The translations under genes and the position numbers were made by a program. Source: an uncultured Alphaproteobacteria bacterium (lineage in GTDB: Bacteria; Pseudomonadota; Alphaproteobacteria; Puniceispirillales; UBA1172). Taken from it: a stretch of 18,213 nt of DNA. The first letter of the stretch is position 1; the number at the start of each line of letters is the position of its first letter. The notes under the pieces are model-generated. The model saw nothing but the letters and a program-made list of their open reading frames with translations. It did not search any database and was not told the origin of the DNA. Below are positions 6,880 to 15,656 of the stretch, one piece after another. Location of the stretch: positions 1 to 18,213 of the forward strand of contig CALFYS010000062.1 in NCBI GenBank assembly GCA_937952245.1, in the 5' to 3' direction.

Positions 6880-7957
6880 TTTACTTGTCCCGCTTGCTGA
6901 CCAATTCCAACCGTTTAACCTGTTCCGGTATTTGAGTTTCCGGACAGGCGCGGCGCTAATGACCGCGCTGATCATCTCATTCTTATTTGGCCAGAAGATG
7001 ATCCGTTGGCTGAAATCCTTGCAAGGCGAAGGCCAGCCGATCCGTGATGATGGGCCGGAAAGCCATATCATTGCCAAAAAAGGCACGCCAACCATGGGCG
7101 GGTTGTTGATCTTGATCGCGTTCGGCATCTCGGCGCTTTTATGGGTGCCGTTTTCATCAGCCTATTTATGGCCAGTGTTATTCGTTGCCATCAGCTTTGG
7201 GGCAATCGGCTTTTTTGACGATTACATGAAATTGACGAAACGATCTTCAAGCGGGATGTCGAGCCGCATGAAATTAACCTGCCAGTTGTTGGCATCCTTT
7301 GTGGTCGCCTTGGTGTTCGTTGAATTATCGCCTGAACATTTGCGCTATGGGCTGGCCATCCCTTCCTTTAAAGATGTCGTGATCCCCTTGGGGCTGTTCT
7401 ACATTCCGTTTGTTATGCTGGTGATTGTGGGCGCGTCAAACGCCGTTAACCTGACCGATGGGCTGGATGGGTTGGCGATTGTGCCGGTGATGATCACCGC
7501 CATGTCCTTTGGGCTGATCGCTTATTTGGTGGGGAATTTGAACTTCTCCAATTACCTGCAATTGCATTATGTCCCCGGCACGGGTGAGCTGGCGGTGCTT
7601 TGTGGCGCGTTAATCGGCGCGGGCTTGGGCTTCCTTTGGTATAACGCCCCGCCTGCTTCTGTCTTTATGGGCGATACAGGATCACTGGCCTTGGGCGGCG
7701 GTTTGGGAGCGATTTCTGTTGCCACCCGTCATGAACTGGTGCTGGCGATTATCGGCGGTCTGTTCGTGTTGGAAACCGTATCCGTCATTGTTCAAGTGGT
7801 TTCCTTCAAATTGACCGGCAAACGTGTTTTTGCCATGGCGCCTTTGCACCATCACTTTGAAAAAAAGGGCTGGGCTGAATCCACCATTGTTATTCGCTTT
7901 TGGATCATATCCGTCGTCTTGGCGCTGATTGGTCTGGCGACATTGAAACTGCGGTAA
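6869..7957 (+). CDS. mraY: Phospho-MurNAc-pentapeptide transferase MraY
   Basis: A 362-aa polytopic inner-membrane enzyme that transfers phospho-MurNAc-pentapeptide to undecaprenyl phosphate, forming lipid I. It has about ten membrane helices. Key family sites are present: KKGTPTMGG (70-78), the D117-D118 pair in FFDDYMKL, NLTDGLDG (194-201), FMGDTGS with D269, and the HHH motif at 327-329 in APLHHHFEKKGW. The ATG follows AAGAGAGG (6856-6863) by five nt and matches the family's normal length. The frame stays open 25 codons upstream inside murF, which I reject. A 19-nt gap to murD follows, the longest between any two genes before ftsA. Confidence 0.97.
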   Translation: MLPDLLVPLADQFQPFNLFRYLSFRTGAALMTALIISFLFGQKMIRWLKSLQGEGQPIRDDGPESHIIAKKGTPTMGGLLILIAFGISALLWVPFSSAYLWPVLFVAISFGAIGFFDDYMKLTKRSSSGMSSRMKLTCQLLASFVVALVFVELSPEHLRYGLAIPSFKDVVIPLGLFYIPFVMLVIVGASNAVNLTDGLDGLAIVPVMITAMSFGLIAYLVGNLNFSNYLQLHYVPGTGELAVLCGALIGAGLGFLWYNAPPASVFMGDTGSLALGGGLGAISVATRHELVLAIIGGLFVLETVSVIVQVVSFKLTGKRVFAMAPLHHHFEKKGWAESTIVIRFWIISVVLALIGLATLKLR

Positions 7958-7976
7958 AGAATTGAGTTAGGACGTT

Positions 7977-9293
7977 ATGATCATTCCATCAACCATGTCA
8001 GAACAAACAATCGCCGTCCTGGGGCTAGGCCGCTCCGGGCAAGCGACTTGTCATGCGTTGGTGAAAGCAGGCGCGGTTGTTTATGGCCATGATGATGCCA
8101 TTGACCTGAACAAAATTGACCTGCCCGAGGCGGTCACATTAGCGGGGCATGATGATTGGCCATGGGATGAACTGGACGCCATGGTGATCAGCCCGGGCAT
8201 TCCCCATCAATTCCCGAAACCGCATCCTGCTGCGAAAAAAGCCATGGAAATGGGCATTCCTGTGATCTCAGATATTGAATTGCTGATGCGGGCTAAACCT
8301 GCCGCGAAAATGATTGGCATCACTGGCACGAATGGCAAATCCACCGTTGTGACCTTGATTGACCATCTGCTCAGCGCCCAAGGCATCAAGACCGCGCTTG
8401 GCGGTAATATTGGCGTTGCCGCCTTGGGATTAACCGACCCGGGCAAGGATGGCGTGATTATCCTTGAATTGTCATCCTATCAATTGGAAACCACCCCTTC
8501 TTTGGCGTTGGACGCGGGCGCGGTGATCAACATCACCCCTGACCATCTTGATCGCCACGGCGGATGGGATGGATATGTGGCGGCGAAGGCCAATCTGGTG
8601 AAAGCTGTGAAACCTGAAGGCCTCTTGGTATTGGGGCAACAAGGGGCGGCGGCGCAATTGGCAAAGCTGGCAACATCGCCAGTGATGATGGCGGATCCTG
8701 AAACCGCCCCTGACCGCAGCGCTTGCCCTTCTTTAAGCGGGCCGCATAACGCCGTTAACACCGCGATTGCTTGCCATATCCTTAAGTTCTTGGGCATGGA
8801 TGATGCCGCGATTGAAAATGCGATTGCTGATTTCAAAGGCCTGCCGCACCGCATGGAAACCGTGGCCAGCATCAAGCGCATCAATTTCGTCAATGACAGC
8901 AAAGCCACCAATGGCGATGCCGCCGCCGAAGCGCTGAAAACCTATGACCATATTTATTGGATCGCTGGCGGCGATGCGAAAGATGACGGCTTGGGGATCG
9001 CCGCTGATCACCTGAACCATGTTCGCCACGCTTATATGATCGGCTCATCGGCTGAACAATTTGCCGAACAAGTCAAAGATCGTTGTCCTGTTGCCATCAG
9101 TCATGATTTGGAAACAGCAACCCATTCGGCTTTTCACGATGCTCAAAAAGAAGGAGCATCTGATGGGGCGGATGAAATCACGATTTTGCTCTCCCCTGCC
9201 GCCGCCAGTTTTGATCAGTTTCAAAACTTTGAAATGCGCGGCGAAAAATTCCGCCAGATCGCAACAGGATTAACGGAGGCGAGCCATGATTAG
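7977..9293 (+). CDS. murD: UDP-MurNAc-L-alanine:D-glutamate ligase MurD
   Basis: A 438-aa Mur ligase that adds D-glutamate to UDP-MurNAc-L-Ala. The N-terminal Rossmann-like domain begins IAVLGLGRSGQAT. The P-loop GTNGKST is at residues 117-123, K204 in YVAAKANL fits the carbamylated lysine, and NDSKATN (306-312) is the MurD signature. AGGA (7969-7972) lies four nt before the chosen ATG. A second ATG at 7995 (residue 7) would give the more usual N-terminus but has no Shine-Dalgarno. The last 8 nt overlap ftsW. Confidence 0.97.
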   Translation: MIIPSTMSEQTIAVLGLGRSGQATCHALVKAGAVVYGHDDAIDLNKIDLPEAVTLAGHDDWPWDELDAMVISPGIPHQFPKPHPAAKKAMEMGIPVISDIELLMRAKPAAKMIGITGTNGKSTVVTLIDHLLSAQGIKTALGGNIGVAALGLTDPGKDGVIILELSSYQLETTPSLALDAGAVINITPDHLDRHGGWDGYVAAKANLVKAVKPEGLLVLGQQGAAAQLAKLATSPVMMADPETAPDRSACPSLSGPHNAVNTAIACHILKFLGMDDAAIENAIADFKGLPHRMETVASIKRINFVNDSKATNGDAAAEALKTYDHIYWIAGGDAKDDGLGIAADHLNHVRHAYMIGSSAEQFAEQVKDRCPVAISHDLETATHSAFHDAQKEGASDGADEITILLSPAAASFDQFQNFEMRGEKFRQIATGLTEASHD

Positions 9294-10395
9294 CCGTACC
9301 GACCGTAGCGTGATTGGCATTTGGTGGTGGACCGTTGATCGCCATCTTTTGGGTTCAGCCTTGATGCTGGCGATTTTAGGGATTTTCCTTGTGATGGCCG
9401 CCAGCCCACCGGTGGCCATGACCATCAATATTGACCCCCAACATTTTGTTCAGCGGCATTTGATGTTCCTTGCCCCTGCCGCGGTCGTTCTGATCGCAAC
9501 CTCGGTGTTATCCCACCGCTGGATCCGAATTCTGGCCTTGGCAGGATTGCTGGGGGCGGCGGTGCTGATTATTCTTTCCATCGCCATCGGCCCTGAAGTC
9601 AAAGGCGCGACACGGTGGATTCCCCTAGGGCCGTTTAAATTACAGCCCTCTGAATTCGCAAAGCCATTCTTTGCCGTGGTCAGCGCGTGGCTCTTGAGTC
9701 TGTGGCGCGAAGAACGTGATTTCCCCGGGTGGATCATTTCCATCGTCTGTCTTGCGATTTTAGCAGGATTGCTGGTGTTGCAGCCTGATGTTGGCATGAC
9801 CATCGTGATTGTCATGACATGGGCGTTGCAAATCTTTTTGGCGGGGATGCCTTTGGCCTTGGTGCTGTTGCTGTCTTTGGTGGTTGCCCCTGCCGTCGCC
9901 ATCACCGGTTATTTCGCCCTGCCCCATGTTTACGCCCGCGTGAATAAATATCTCGAAGGCGGGTCCATGCAGGCGGATAACGCCATGCGGAGTTTTTCCA
10001 ATGGCGGGTTCTTTGGCGTTGGCCCGGGCAATGGCGATGTCAAATACATCCTTCCCGATGCCCATTCTGATTTCATCTTCGCCGTGGCGGGTGAAGAATT
10101 TGGCATCATCAGCTGTATTGTTCTGGCGTCAATCTATGCCTTTATCATGTTCCGCAGTTTCAAACTGGCGCGGCAATCCGAAAGCTTGTTCTTGATCTAT
10201 GCGATCTCTGGGCTGGCCATGCAATTTGGCCTGCAAGCCCTTATTCATATGGGGTCATCTGTGCATTTGATCCCCACCAAAGGCATGACCTTACCGTTCA
10301 TCAGTTATGGCGGGTCATCGCTATTGGCCACCGCCCTGACGGTGGGCATTTTATTGGCGCTCACACGGCGCCCCGTGGCTGGGAGGGTGAGCTGA
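9286..10395 (+). CDS. ftsW: Septal peptidoglycan polymerase FtsW (SEDS)
   Basis: A 369-aa SEDS-family glycosyltransferase with about ten membrane helices that polymerises lipid II at the septum together with FtsI. Family signatures are GATRWIPLGPFKLQPSEFAK (107-126), QPDVGMT (166-172), SDFIFAVAGEEFG (261-273, carrying the presumed catalytic Asp) and the C-terminal GMTLPFISYGGSS (333-344). Its place between murD and murG marks it as FtsW rather than RodA. GGAGG sits six nt before the ATG, inside murD. The stop TGA shares one base with the murG start. Confidence 0.96.
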   Translation: MISRTDRSVIGIWWWTVDRHLLGSALMLAILGIFLVMAASPPVAMTINIDPQHFVQRHLMFLAPAAVVLIATSVLSHRWIRILALAGLLGAAVLIILSIAIGPEVKGATRWIPLGPFKLQPSEFAKPFFAVVSAWLLSLWREERDFPGWIISIVCLAILAGLLVLQPDVGMTIVIVMTWALQIFLAGMPLALVLLLSLVVAPAVAITGYFALPHVYARVNKYLEGGSMQADNAMRSFSNGGFFGVGPGNGDVKYILPDAHSDFIFAVAGEEFGIISCIVLASIYAFIMFRSFKLARQSESLFLIYAISGLAMQFGLQALIHMGSSVHLIPTKGMTLPFISYGGSSLLATALTVGILLALTRRPVAGRVS

Positions 10396-11513
10396 TGGCT
10401 AAACGCATCTTCATCGCCGCGGGCGGAACGGGCGGTCATGTTTTCCCTGCTGTTGCTGTGGCGGAAAAACTGCGGGACGCGGGGTATAAGCCTGTGTTTA
10501 TTACCGATCGCCGCGGCAAAGCCATGATCCCCCAAGATTTCAAAGCGATTTCCATTCTCGCGGCCTCCCCCTATGGCGAGAAACTCACCACCCGCCTGAA
10601 AGGCATGGCGAAACTTGGCATTGGCACGCTTCAGACCATGGTGATGATGTTGCTCTCCCGCCCCCGTGCGGTCATTGGTTTTGGCGGTTATCCCGCTGTT
10701 GCGCCGGTGATTGTGGGGCATATGATGGGCAAACCCACCATGCTTCATGAACAAAACGCCTTCTTTGGCAGAGCCAATCATTTCTTGGCCAAATACACGA
10801 AGCGCATTGCCCTGTCATGGGCGGAAACACGGAACATTCCGTCATCCGCAAGCGCGAAAACCGCTGTCACTGGCATGCCGGTTCGTGATGCTTTTGATCA
10901 TATTTCGGGATTAAACCTCCCCACGGATAGCGGTGATATGAACCTGCTGATCGTTGGCGGCAGTTTAGGGGCGGCGGTGTTTGGTGAAACCGTTCCCGAA
11001 GCCATCAGCCGCTTGCCATTGGAATTGCGCCAGCGGATTAATGTCACCCATCAGGTTCGTCAGGAACAAATCCAAGCCGTCAGCCAAAAATATCAAGAGG
11101 CGGGCATCCGGTTTACCATCGCCCCGTTTATCAGCGATATGGCCAAAGCCATGGCAGAGGCGCATCTGATTATCGGGCGTGCTGGCGCATCATCGGTGGC
11201 GGAATTGGCCGCCGCTGGCCGTCCTGCCATTCTGGTGCCTTACCCCCATGCCATGGATGACCACCAAACCGCCAATGCCGAAGCGGCGGTTGCCATCAAA
11301 GGCGGCTGGTTAATCCCTGAAAAGGAAATGAGCGCGGGTTCACTGGCCGGAAAAATCGCGACCTTGATTTCATCACCTGAAATTCTGGCCGAAACCGCAT
11401 CCAATATCCGCCTGTTGAATAAAACCAACGCCGCCAAAGCCATCGCCGAACAGGTCTTGACCTTAACCGGCGATGAAATTGCCGTCACCGCCCTTAATGG
11501 AGAAATGTCATGA
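10395..11513 (+). CDS. murG: UDP-GlcNAc:lipid I N-acetylglucosaminyltransferase MurG
   Basis: A 372-aa GT-B glycosyltransferase (family GT28), peripheral on the inner face of the inner membrane, that converts lipid I to lipid II. The N-terminal glycine loop GGTGGH is at residues 10-15, HEQN at 118-121 and GGSLGA at 188-193. The UDP-GlcNAc-binding region RAGASSVAEL is at 262-271 with DDHQTAN at 288-294. One mild oddity is TGMPVR at 160-164, where the family usually has TGNPVR. The start overlaps the ftsW stop by one base (TGATG), and the end overlaps murC in an ATGA. Confidence 0.96.
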   Translation: MAKRIFIAAGGTGGHVFPAVAVAEKLRDAGYKPVFITDRRGKAMIPQDFKAISILAASPYGEKLTTRLKGMAKLGIGTLQTMVMMLLSRPRAVIGFGGYPAVAPVIVGHMMGKPTMLHEQNAFFGRANHFLAKYTKRIALSWAETRNIPSSASAKTAVTGMPVRDAFDHISGLNLPTDSGDMNLLIVGGSLGAAVFGETVPEAISRLPLELRQRINVTHQVRQEQIQAVSQKYQEAGIRFTIAPFISDMAKAMAEAHLIIGRAGASSVAELAAAGRPAILVPYPHAMDDHQTANAEAAVAIKGGWLIPEKEMSAGSLAGKIATLISSPEILAETASNIRLLNKTNAAKAIAEQVLTLTGDEIAVTALNGEMS

Positions 11514-12964
11514 GCCAGTTACCGCTTTCCATTGGCCGTATTCATTTCACCGGTATCGGCGGCATCGGGATGAGCGGCATTGCCGAAATTCTGCATGATA
11601 TGGGCTATGATATTACCGGCAGTGATGTCGCGGAAAACGCCAATGTCAAACGACTGCAGCAAAAGGGCATCACCATTAAAATCGGTCAAGTGGCTGAAAA
11701 TATTGACGGTGTTGCGATTGTCGTGATCTCCACCGCCATCAAGCCTGATAACCCTGAAGTGCTGGAAGCCCGCCGCCGTTTCTTGCCGATTGTCCACCGT
11801 GCTGAAATGCTGGGGGAATTGATGCGGTTGCGCTGGTCAGTGGCGATTGCTGGCACCCACGGCAAAACCACCACAACATCACTGGTGGCCACCTTGCTGG
11901 ACGCGGGCGGCATTGACCCCACCGTTATTAACGGCGGCATTATCACCGGATGGGGCAGCAACGCGCGCTTGGGCGATAGTGATTGGATGGTGGTGGAAGC
12001 CGATGAAAGCGATGGCTCATTTTCTCGCCTGAAGCCGACGGTTGCGGTTGTCACCAATATTGACCCTGAACATCTTGATCACCACGGCAGTTTCGACAAT
12101 CTGAAAACAGCCTTCCGAAACTTTGTCGCCTCCATCCCGTTTTATGGCTTTGCCACGCTTTGCATTGACCATCCCGAAGTCCAGCGCATGATCCCGCAAA
12201 TCTCCGAGAGGCGGATCATCACCTATGGCCTGTCGGCGAGTGCTGATATTCGGGCGATTAATCTTTCCGCCGATGACAATGGCATGAATTTTGATGTGAT
12301 GCTGTCAAAGCGTATGGCGGAGCCGATCACCGGTGGGGAGACTGAAATCAAAGCGGTTCAATTCCCGATGCTGGGTGAACATAACGTCTTGAATTGCCTT
12401 GCCGCCATCAGCGTTGCCTTGGAAATGGGCGTTTCGGTTGAAGCCATTCGTGAAGGGTTAACCCGCTTTAAAGGGGTTGGCCGCCGGTTTGATTTTAAAG
12501 GCGCGGCGCATGGCATTATGGTGATTGATGATTACGGCCACCATCCTGTTGAAATCCAAGCCGCGTTAAACGCCGCCCGAATGTTGAAGCCGGATAATCA
12601 AGTCATCGCGGTTGTTCAGCCCCATCGTTACAGCCGCCTGCATGATTTATTCACCGATTTCTGTGGCTGTTTTAACGATGCTGATCATGTGCTGGTGGCT
12701 GATGTTTACGCCGCGGGTGAAGACCCGATTGAAGGCGCGGATCGTGATGGTCTGGTGGCGGGTCTGCAAGCCCATGGCCACCCTTCCCCCATGGCGCTTG
12801 ATGCCCCTGAAACATTAGCCGCCCAAGTGATGGATATTGCCAAGCCCGGCGATGTCGTGATCTGCCTTGGGGCAGGAAGCTCAACACAATGGGCGGATGC
12901 CTTGCCTGAACAATTGGCGGCGATCCTTCCCCCTGAACATCATACAGGAGGGCGTCATGACTGA
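11510..12964 (+). CDS. murC: UDP-N-acetylmuramate:L-alanine ligase MurC
   Basis: A 484-aa cytoplasmic ligase that attaches the first stem-peptide residue, L-alanine, to UDP-MurNAc. The UDP-binding loop GIGGIGMSGIA is at residues 15-25, the P-loop GTHGKTT at 115-121, EADESDGSF at 163-171 and the MurC-specific DDYGHHP at 340-346. HRYSRLHDLF near the C-terminus is also typical. The length is normal. AATGGAGAAATGTC supplies the Shine-Dalgarno inside the end of murG. It ends eight nt inside murB, which makes its product's precursor. Confidence 0.97.
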   Translation: MSQLPLSIGRIHFTGIGGIGMSGIAEILHDMGYDITGSDVAENANVKRLQQKGITIKIGQVAENIDGVAIVVISTAIKPDNPEVLEARRRFLPIVHRAEMLGELMRLRWSVAIAGTHGKTTTTSLVATLLDAGGIDPTVINGGIITGWGSNARLGDSDWMVVEADESDGSFSRLKPTVAVVTNIDPEHLDHHGSFDNLKTAFRNFVASIPFYGFATLCIDHPEVQRMIPQISERRIITYGLSASADIRAINLSADDNGMNFDVMLSKRMAEPITGGETEIKAVQFPMLGEHNVLNCLAAISVALEMGVSVEAIREGLTRFKGVGRRFDFKGAAHGIMVIDDYGHHPVEIQAALNAARMLKPDNQVIAVVQPHRYSRLHDLFTDFCGCFNDADHVLVADVYAAGEDPIEGADRDGLVAGLQAHGHPSPMALDAPETLAAQVMDIAKPGDVVICLGAGSSTQWADALPEQLAAILPPEHHTGGRHD

Positions 12965-13910
12965 TCTCATTCAACGCTTGCCTGAAATTCGCGGCGATTA
13001 CGCGGCAAACGCCTCAATGGCCAAACACACATGGTTCGGGGTTGGCGGCAATGCTGAAGTGATGTTCAGCCCAAAAGACAGCGCTGATTTAGCGCATTTC
13101 ATGGCCAATCTTGACCCTGATATTCCGCTTTATCCGATTGGCGCGGGGTCTAACCTGTTGGTGCGTGATGGCGGCATCGGCGGGGTGGTGATCAATATGA
13201 CCACCCATATGAACAGCATCACCCGCGTTGATGATGATGGTGAACATGACAAGGGCGAGCGGCTGATTGTTGGCGCGGGATTGCATGATGCTGATGTCGC
13301 GCGGGCGGCGGCAAAAATGGGGCTGGCGGGGCTTGAGTTTTTGATCGGGATTCCCGGGACAATTGGTGGCGGGCTTCGGATGAACGCTGGCGCCTATGGC
13401 ACGGAGTTCAAAGATATTGTCATCACCGCCGAAGCGATTGATCGCCAAGGCCAAATTCATACCGTCACGCCTGAAGACATGGGGATGCGCTATCGCCATA
13501 GTGACGCGCCTTTGGATTGGGTCTTCACCCATGCGGTATTGCAAGCCCGTCATGGCAAGCCTGAAGAGATTCGCGCCCGCATGAAAGAGATTGTCGGCAA
13601 TCGCGCGGATGCCCAACCTCGCGGCGTTCGCACGGGCGGTTCGACCTTCGCCAATCCTGATGGCCATAAAGCATGGCAGTTGATTGATCAGGCCGGTTTC
13701 CGTGGTCACCAATTGGGTCAGGCCATGGTTTCAGACAAGCATTGCAATTTCTTGATCAACACCGGCGGCGCCACCGCCCATGAGATTGAAACCCTAGGGG
13801 AGACGGTTCGTGCCGCGGTCAAAGACCATGCGGGGGTTGATCTGAGATGGGAGATTCGCCGCATCGGGCAAGCCAGCGCATCACCAGAAACAGGAGGCCG
13901 TGATGACTAA
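12957..13910 (+). CDS. murB: UDP-N-acetylenolpyruvoylglucosamine reductase MurB
   Basis: A 317-aa FAD-dependent reductase that converts UDP-GlcNAc-enolpyruvate to UDP-MurNAc using NADPH. FAD-binding segments are YPIGAGSNLLV (59-69) and GIPGTIGGG (131-139). The proton-donor serine is S229 in RTGGSTFANP, and E299 in LRWEI fits the C-terminal catalytic glutamate. YRHS at 179-182 matches the conserved YRxS segment. The ATG follows a strong AGGAGGG (12946-12952) by four nt and overlaps murC by eight. The frame stays open upstream to 12867, but the strong Shine-Dalgarno settles the start. It overlaps ddl by eight nt. Confidence 0.96.
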   Translation: MTDLIQRLPEIRGDYAANASMAKHTWFGVGGNAEVMFSPKDSADLAHFMANLDPDIPLYPIGAGSNLLVRDGGIGGVVINMTTHMNSITRVDDDGEHDKGERLIVGAGLHDADVARAAAKMGLAGLEFLIGIPGTIGGGLRMNAGAYGTEFKDIVITAEAIDRQGQIHTVTPEDMGMRYRHSDAPLDWVFTHAVLQARHGKPEEIRARMKEIVGNRADAQPRGVRTGGSTFANPDGHKAWQLIDQAGFRGHQLGQAMVSDKHCNFLINTGGATAHEIETLGETVRAAVKDHAGVDLRWEIRRIGQASASPETGGRDD

Positions 13911-14856
13911 GCGTCAAGATATTGATCGTTCAGGGCTGACCTTAATTCTGATGGGCGGTTGGACCGCTGAGGCCGATGTTTCCCGCAATTCGGGCAAAGC
14001 CTGTTATGAAAGCGCCATCCGCAAAGGCTGGACAGCTGAATGCCTTGAAGTCGAGCGCGATATTGCCCAGCAATTGATCGCCCGCAAGCCTGCCCGTGTG
14101 TTTAACGCTTTGCATGGCCAGATGGGGGAAGATGGCAATATCCAAGGGCTGTTGAACCTGTTGGAAATTCCTTATACCCATAGCGGATTATTGGCCTCCG
14201 CCATCGCCATGGATAAGCCCGCCACCAAAGCCGCCCTGCGCCCTTATGGCATTCGGTTCCCTGATGATCTGACCATCACGGTTGATGGCGATGTCATGTG
14301 CATTGGCCATCCGTGCAAAGATGATTTTAACGGCCCTGTGGTGATTAAACCGCGCAATGATGGCAGTTCCATTGGCGTTATGCTGGTCGAAGATTGCCGG
14401 AAGTTGCCGCCCTACAGCAGATGGACAAAAGACCCCGCGCAATCCGCCCCGCAATTGATGGCCGAACCCATGATCCCCGGGCGTGAGCTTACCGTTGCGG
14501 TCTTAAACGGCCAGCCTTTGACGGTGACTGAGATTACCCAAAGCAATCATTTCTATGATTATGAAGCGAAATATTCATCCGGCGGCTCACAGCATCAATT
14601 GCCCGCTGATGTTCCTGCTCATGTTGCTGAAGAAGCCATGGCATGGGCGCAACTGGCGCATCATACTTTGGGTTGCCGTGGGGTCAGCCGTTCTGATTTC
14701 CGTTGGGATGATAACAAGGATGAACTTTATATGCTGGAGATTAACACCCAGCCCGGGATGACCGCGACATCACTTGTGCCAGAACAAACCGCTTATTGCG
14801 GGGTCAGCATGGATGATCTGGTGGATCAGTTATTGGAGGCGGCGCAATGCGATTAA
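13903..14856 (+). CDS. ddl: D-alanine:D-alanine ligase Ddl
   Basis: A 317-aa ATP-grasp ligase that makes D-Ala-D-Ala for MurF. The N-terminal signature GGWTAEADVSRNSG (18-31) holds the substrate-binding glutamate. FNALHGQMGEDG (67-78), IKPRNDGSSIGV (148-159), the YDYEAKY loop (218-224) and the Mg-binding EINTQPGMT (279-287) are all present. I chose ATG 13903, five nt after AGGAGG (13892-13897). The adjacent GTG at 13900 would be only two nt from it. It overlaps murB by eight nt and ftsQ by ten. The position between murB and ftsQ is the usual alphaproteobacterial one for ddlB. Confidence 0.96.
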   Translation: MTKRQDIDRSGLTLILMGGWTAEADVSRNSGKACYESAIRKGWTAECLEVERDIAQQLIARKPARVFNALHGQMGEDGNIQGLLNLLEIPYTHSGLLASAIAMDKPATKAALRPYGIRFPDDLTITVDGDVMCIGHPCKDDFNGPVVIKPRNDGSSIGVMLVEDCRKLPPYSRWTKDPAQSAPQLMAEPMIPGRELTVAVLNGQPLTVTEITQSNHFYDYEAKYSSGGSQHQLPADVPAHVAEEAMAWAQLAHHTLGCRGVSRSDFRWDDNKDELYMLEINTQPGMTATSLVPEQTAYCGVSMDDLVDQLLEAAQCD

Positions 14857-15656
14857 ACCTCTACCGAATGACCGATCAACCCCGGGCTGAAAAGCGTCCT
14901 TTCCTGCAACGGCGTAAGGTTAAAATCACCTTGATGAGCATGGCCGCCGCGGCCTTAGCCTTGGGCGGGATGACGACCTATCTCTGGCGTCATGCCATCG
15001 GCCAGAACTTAATCGCGTTTTCTGCTGATTCTGGCCTCCGGCTTGAAAAAATTGTTATCAAAGGCCGGGTCAACACCGAAGAAGCCGATATTATCGAAGC
15101 GATTGATGTGGATTGGTACAGCCCCATCATCGCGCTTGATTTAGAAGAAATCCACAACAGCGTCAGCGCGCTGGGTTGGGTGCGCGGCGTTGAGATCAAG
15201 CGCCAGATGCCATCACGGCTGATCATCACCTTAGAAGAACGCCACGCCCTTGCGCTTTATCAAGACCAAAAAGGCCATCATGTGATTGATCGCGACGGTG
15301 AGATTATCCACGGCGTTAAGGCCGAAGGCTTTACCCATCTGCCGGTTATTAAAGGCGATCAAGCCCCGCAAAATGCCCACGCGATTATCGAATTGCTGAA
15401 AACAGAAACAACATTGTTCAATGATGTCTGGTCATTGACCTATCAATCCAACCGCCGTTGGGATGTCTACCTTAGAAACAACATCCGCATTCAATTGCCT
15501 GAAAAAGACACCCAACTGGCGTGGTCAAAACTTGCTGAAATGGATCGTGAGCATCAGCTGACCAAGCGCGATGTCATGAATATCGACCTCCGTATCCCCA
15601 ATAAATTGGTGATCCGCCGCAATCAAACCCGCCAAACCAAGGGAAGCCAAACATGA
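14847..15656 (+). CDS. ftsQ: Cell division protein FtsQ
   Basis: A 269-aa bitopic divisome protein. It has a basic cytoplasmic N-terminus (to about residue 26), one membrane helix at about 27-47, a POTRA domain at about 66-136 containing VIKGRVNTEEADI and LGWVRGVEIKRQMPSRLIITLEE, and then the FtsQ beta domain. In the family it recruits FtsL and FtsB and links early and late divisome proteins. GGAGG lies seven nt before the ATG, inside ddl. The basic tail (IRRNQTRQTKGSQT) ends in an ATGA overlap with ftsA. Confidence 0.95.
   Translation: MRLNLYRMTDQPRAEKRPFLQRRKVKITLMSMAAAALALGGMTTYLWRHAIGQNLIAFSADSGLRLEKIVIKGRVNTEEADIIEAIDVDWYSPIIALDLEEIHNSVSALGWVRGVEIKRQMPSRLIITLEERHALALYQDQKGHHVIDRDGEIIHGVKAEGFTHLPVIKGDQAPQNAHAIIELLKTETTLFNDVWSLTYQSNRRWDVYLRNNIRIQLPEKDTQLAWSKLAEMDREHQLTKRDVMNIDLRIPNKLVIRRNQTRQTKGSQT

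Noticed and set aside
12867..12956. Upstream extension of murB by 30 codons
   Set aside because: It lies within murC, and a strong AGGAGGG precedes the ATG at 12957.
13089..13712. 207-aa minus-strand reading frame inside murB
   Set aside because: It is a shadow of murB, whose motifs and ribosome-binding site are clear on the other strand.
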